Shown here: positions 61,613-64,000 of the stretch, piece by piece | Numbering within the stretch: the stretch's first letter is position 1 | Layout: the number at the start of each line of letters is the position of its first letter | NCBI RefSeq assembly: GCF_901411515.1 | Contig: NZ_CABDUX010000002.1 | Location: 1,178,001-1,242,000 of the forward strand | Length of the DNA stretch: 64,000 bases | From: Raoultibacter phocaeensis | Lineage (GTDB): Bacteria > Actinomycetota > Coriobacteriia > Coriobacteriales > Eggerthellaceae | Direction of reading: 5' to 3' | Notes under the pieces: model-generated | What the model saw: only the letters and a program-made list of their open reading frames with translations | Database searches by the model: none | Told to the model about the DNA's origin: nothing | Position numbers and translations under genes: made by a program

Positions 61613-64000
61613 TTACGCTCCTTCCACGATGCGCGACGTTGCGACAAGCCCGCAATCGGGATCGTAATCCCGCCCGAAGGCTTCGGGGTACTGCTCGGCC
61701 AGCTGAAACACGTCAACTTTCTCGACATTGACGAGGAATCCGCTCGTCACCTCTCCGAACGCATGCTCCGAAGTGGTCGCATACGGTGCGATGAGGTTGT
61801 TCGCTCCCCCACGATCAAGGCCGCCGCGGCCGAGCACGGCCGAATCAACGCGCGATCCATGATCTTGGTACACGACGCTCGGCATAATGCGCTCGGTCAC
61901 GCGCACGCCGCCGAGAACCGCGCCGCGCTCGTTGTACAGCTTCACGATGTCGCCCGATTCGAGACCGAGCAGGCCCGCATCAATCGGATTCACCCATACC
62001 GGTTCGTACTTGTAGCCGTCGGGTCCGGTTACCTTCACGTACTCTTCCATCTCTCGGAACCAGGTGACGTCGTCGAGGTTTGCGTGTACGCGCCACCGCG
62101 GGTGGTTCGACACGAGCAGGAACGGATACTCGCGTCCGCGCTCCAGGTACTGGCGCTCCTGATGGCCCGCACCCTCGTCGATCCAATGCGGAACCGGGCC
62201 GCGTTCCTTGTCGTCGGGGAACATGCTCGCGAGCGTGGTCGAGTAGTACTCGAGCTTGCCCGATGGCGTCTGCAGCGGATGACCCTCGGGATCGTTGTAG
62301 AACTCGCTTAAACCTGCGGGCATGTCCTCCCAGTCCTCGATGGTCGGGAACGGATAGTACTGCTTCTCTTTGAACTCCTCGAACGTCATCTTTTTGGCCG
62401 CACCGGTGTTCTCGAAGCCCGCCTGAATGTACTCTTCGCAGGTCTTGCCGCCCATGTAGCGGTCGTAGAGGTTCTCGTAGATGCCGCCGAACTTCTCAAG
62501 CGCCTTCGCCACTTCGCCGACGGCCTCCATATCGGACTTGGATTCGAGACGCGGTTTGATGGCCTGGCGCTCGAAGTACACGAGGTTCCACTGGCCGTTG
62601 TCGGAGTCGGTGCCGATATCCTCGGTTTCGAACTTCGTGTTCGTAGGCAGGATGATATCGGCGAAATTGCAATCGTTCTCCATCCACGGATGCTGGATGA
62701 TGATGAATTCGATCGACTCGTGGCGCAGCGCTTCCTGCATCTCGTTGCCGCCGTTCCAGCACGTCTCCCAACACGGAGTATCCGACCAGATCATATGCAG
62801 GCGCTCGTTTCCTTCGAGCGGGAAGGTGAAGGGCCCGGTGAACTGGTCCTCGCGTGGGAAACCCGCTCCAATGTGCCCGTACCACGAAACCGGAGGATTC
62901 ATGATGGCCTCGGGGATCATGGTTTTGGGGATGAAGCTCTCGGGAAAGCTGCGGTACCAGCCGCGGTACGCGGGGCTGCAATCGGGAATTTCAGTCGAGG
63001 GCGGCAGCGGCGTGACCGACTGCATGCCGTAGAGCGTCCACTCGATGAACTTGAACTGGTTCGCACCCGGCTTGCCGACACCCTGCATGCCTAAAAGCGC
63101 CACTTCGAGGCGTGCGGGCTCGTGGGCGTAGCACGACCTGATGAACGAACCGCCGTTGCAATGCGCGATCGACACGGCGTGCTTGGCCCAGTAGCGGGCG
63201 AACGCCTTGATCGTATACGACGGGATGCCGCAGATCTTCTCGGCCCACTTCGGGGTCTTCGGCACGCCGTCTTCGCCGCCGAGCACGTAGTAGCGGAAGT
63301 GGTCGAAGCCGATTGCATGCGTATCGAGGTACTCTTTGTCGTACGTTTCTTCGGTGATCCACGTGTAGGCGATGGCCAGCTGGAAGGCCGCATCGGTGTT
63401 GGGCTTTACGGGTATCCATTTATCGGCGTGCACGGCGTTGGTGTAGTTCACGTCGGGCGAGATGTGGATCTGCTTGATACCGAGGTCGGTGAACCAGAAG
63501 CACAGACGGCTCGCAAGGTAGCCTCCCCATCCGAGCGGCGTCGTTTCCACATCGCAACCCCAGAACAGCACCGCATCGCCGTTTTCCGCGATATCCTTGA
63601 TCACGTTGTTCAGCAGCGATTGCTGGCCGAGCGGGTCCATGCCCCAGATGTGCTTGGCCCCCCAGTACCAGCCCTCCCAGCTGTCGGGCTGGCGCGTTTG
63701 CAGCGTATAGGATCCGATGAGGTCGAACATCCTGCTCTGGCAGCCGTGCGGCGCGTGAACAAACTTCGTCTCGCCGTGGCCGTCGAGTTCGCAGAGGATC
63801 GATGCGGGCCCGTACTCGTCATGGATTCGCTTGATCTCCTCGGCCGTGATGGCCGCCGCTTCGTCCCACGAGATGCGCACATAGCCGCTCGTGCCGCGGT
63901 TTTGCGGGTTGCGCTCGCCATGCGGATCCCAATCGACGCGCTTCAGCGGATAGGGGATGCGGTTCTTGGAGTACACGCGCTTCTTATAGCACAAAGACAA
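61613..64000 (-). CDS. Molybdopterin enzyme large subunit, transhydroxylase/catechol dehydroxylase-like (5' end beyond window)
   Basis: The last 795 codons of a DMSO-reductase-superfamily protein. It resembles the alpha subunit of pyrogallol-phloroglucinol transhydroxylase (remembered sequence) in RIPYPLKR, DPHGERNPQ, PDSWEGWYWG, WAEKICGIP and NNLIAPYATT. The residues aligned with transhydroxylase His144, Asp174 and the molybdenum-ligand Ser175 are present (H75, D106, S107 of the visible part). This family includes gut catechol dehydroxylases of Eggerthella. Any signal peptide or N-terminal cluster is out of view. Substrate unknown. Confidence 0.88.
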   Translation of the reverse strand: MSLCYKKRVYSKNRIPYPLKRVDWDPHGERNPQNRGTSGYVRISWDEAAAITAEEIKRIHDEYGPASILCELDGHGETKFVHAPHGCQSRMFDLIGSYTLQTRQPDSWEGWYWGAKHIWGMDPLGQQSLLNNVIKDIAENGDAVLFWGCDVETTPLGWGGYLASRLCFWFTDLGIKQIHISPDVNYTNAVHADKWIPVKPNTDAAFQLAIAYTWITEETYDKEYLDTHAIGFDHFRYYVLGGEDGVPKTPKWAEKICGIPSYTIKAFARYWAKHAVSIAHCNGGSFIRSCYAHEPARLEVALLGMQGVGKPGANQFKFIEWTLYGMQSVTPLPPSTEIPDCSPAYRGWYRSFPESFIPKTMIPEAIMNPPVSWYGHIGAGFPREDQFTGPFTFPLEGNERLHMIWSDTPCWETCWNGGNEMQEALRHESIEFIIIQHPWMENDCNFADIILPTNTKFETEDIGTDSDNGQWNLVYFERQAIKPRLESKSDMEAVGEVAKALEKFGGIYENLYDRYMGGKTCEEYIQAGFENTGAAKKMTFEEFKEKQYYPFPTIEDWEDMPAGLSEFYNDPEGHPLQTPSGKLEYYSTTLASMFPDDKERGPVPHWIDEGAGHQERQYLERGREYPFLLVSNHPRWRVHANLDDVTWFREMEEYVKVTGPDGYKYEPVWVNPIDAGLLGLESGDIVKLYNERGAVLGGVRVTERIMPSVVYQDHGSRVDSAVLGRGGLDRGGANNLIAPYATTSEHAFGEVTSGFLVNVEKVDVFQLAEQYPEAFGRDYDPDCGLVATSRIVEGA

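Overview
This window fits a Coriobacteriia chromosome, most likely Eggerthellaceae (the Eggerthella/Gordonibacter/Adlercreutzia group). It is GC-rich and single-contig-like, with dense leftward operons of actinobacterial core genes. The last 5 kb holds the type of anaerobic molybdoenzyme, iron-sulfur subunit and transporter set that is common in gut Eggerthellaceae. The species cannot be read from the sequence alone.

Positions 1-25,200 are core. The 5' end of ftsY and smc, rnc, plsX and rpmF run leftward. An ABC exporter and a CLC-type antiporter sit between rpmF and its usual partner yceD, which is preceded by a SepIVA-like coiled-coil gene. Next come coaD, rsmD, recG, fakA and asp23 (leftward) and rpmB (rightward). 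A second leftward run holds an RNase HI-QueD fusion, a zinc-ribbon protein, a Nif3 protein, a PHP phosphatase, a cysteine desulfurase and rpe. Rightward from there are ogt and a triple fusion of VanZ, RDD and NAD(P)HX epimerase domains.

Positions 25,200-46,500 hold a second core block. A 450-bp repeat-rich gap contains a 141-bp element with inverted ends. After it come leftward gpsA, plsY, der, a DUF512 radical-SAM gene, ispH, plsC, cmk, aroA, tyrA, rluB, scpB, scpA and an M50 protease (lipid, isoprenoid, chorismate and chromosome-segregation genes). A second inverted-end element and a 45-bp tandem repeat follow, then trmL, an ABC-F protein and a MacB-like permease/ATPase pair.

Positions 46,700-56,600 are more mosaic. 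They hold trpS, tRNA-Asn followed by two decayed tandem tRNA-Asn copies each behind the same terminator, a YcxB-like protein, a DUF1848 protein, tRNA-Val and a CAT-anticodon tRNA. Two divergent small genes share a LexA-like box. An LEA-like 54-residue protein, a NatAB-type ABC pair, a universal stress protein, small membrane and zinc-ribbon proteins and an ApbE flavin transferase complete this part.

Positions 56,600-64,000 are accessory metabolism. An MFS gene is cut near its start codon by an IS1595-family element with an 8-bp target duplication. Beyond it are a DASS-family anion transporter, a three-cluster ferredoxin-like subunit with a C-terminal beta-sandwich domain, and a large bis-MGD subunit that runs off the window. 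The last two resemble pyrogallol transhydroxylase and the catechol dehydroxylase family. The likely job of the locus is import of a substrate by the DASS carrier and its reductive or transhydroxylating conversion by the molybdoenzyme; the substrate is unknown.
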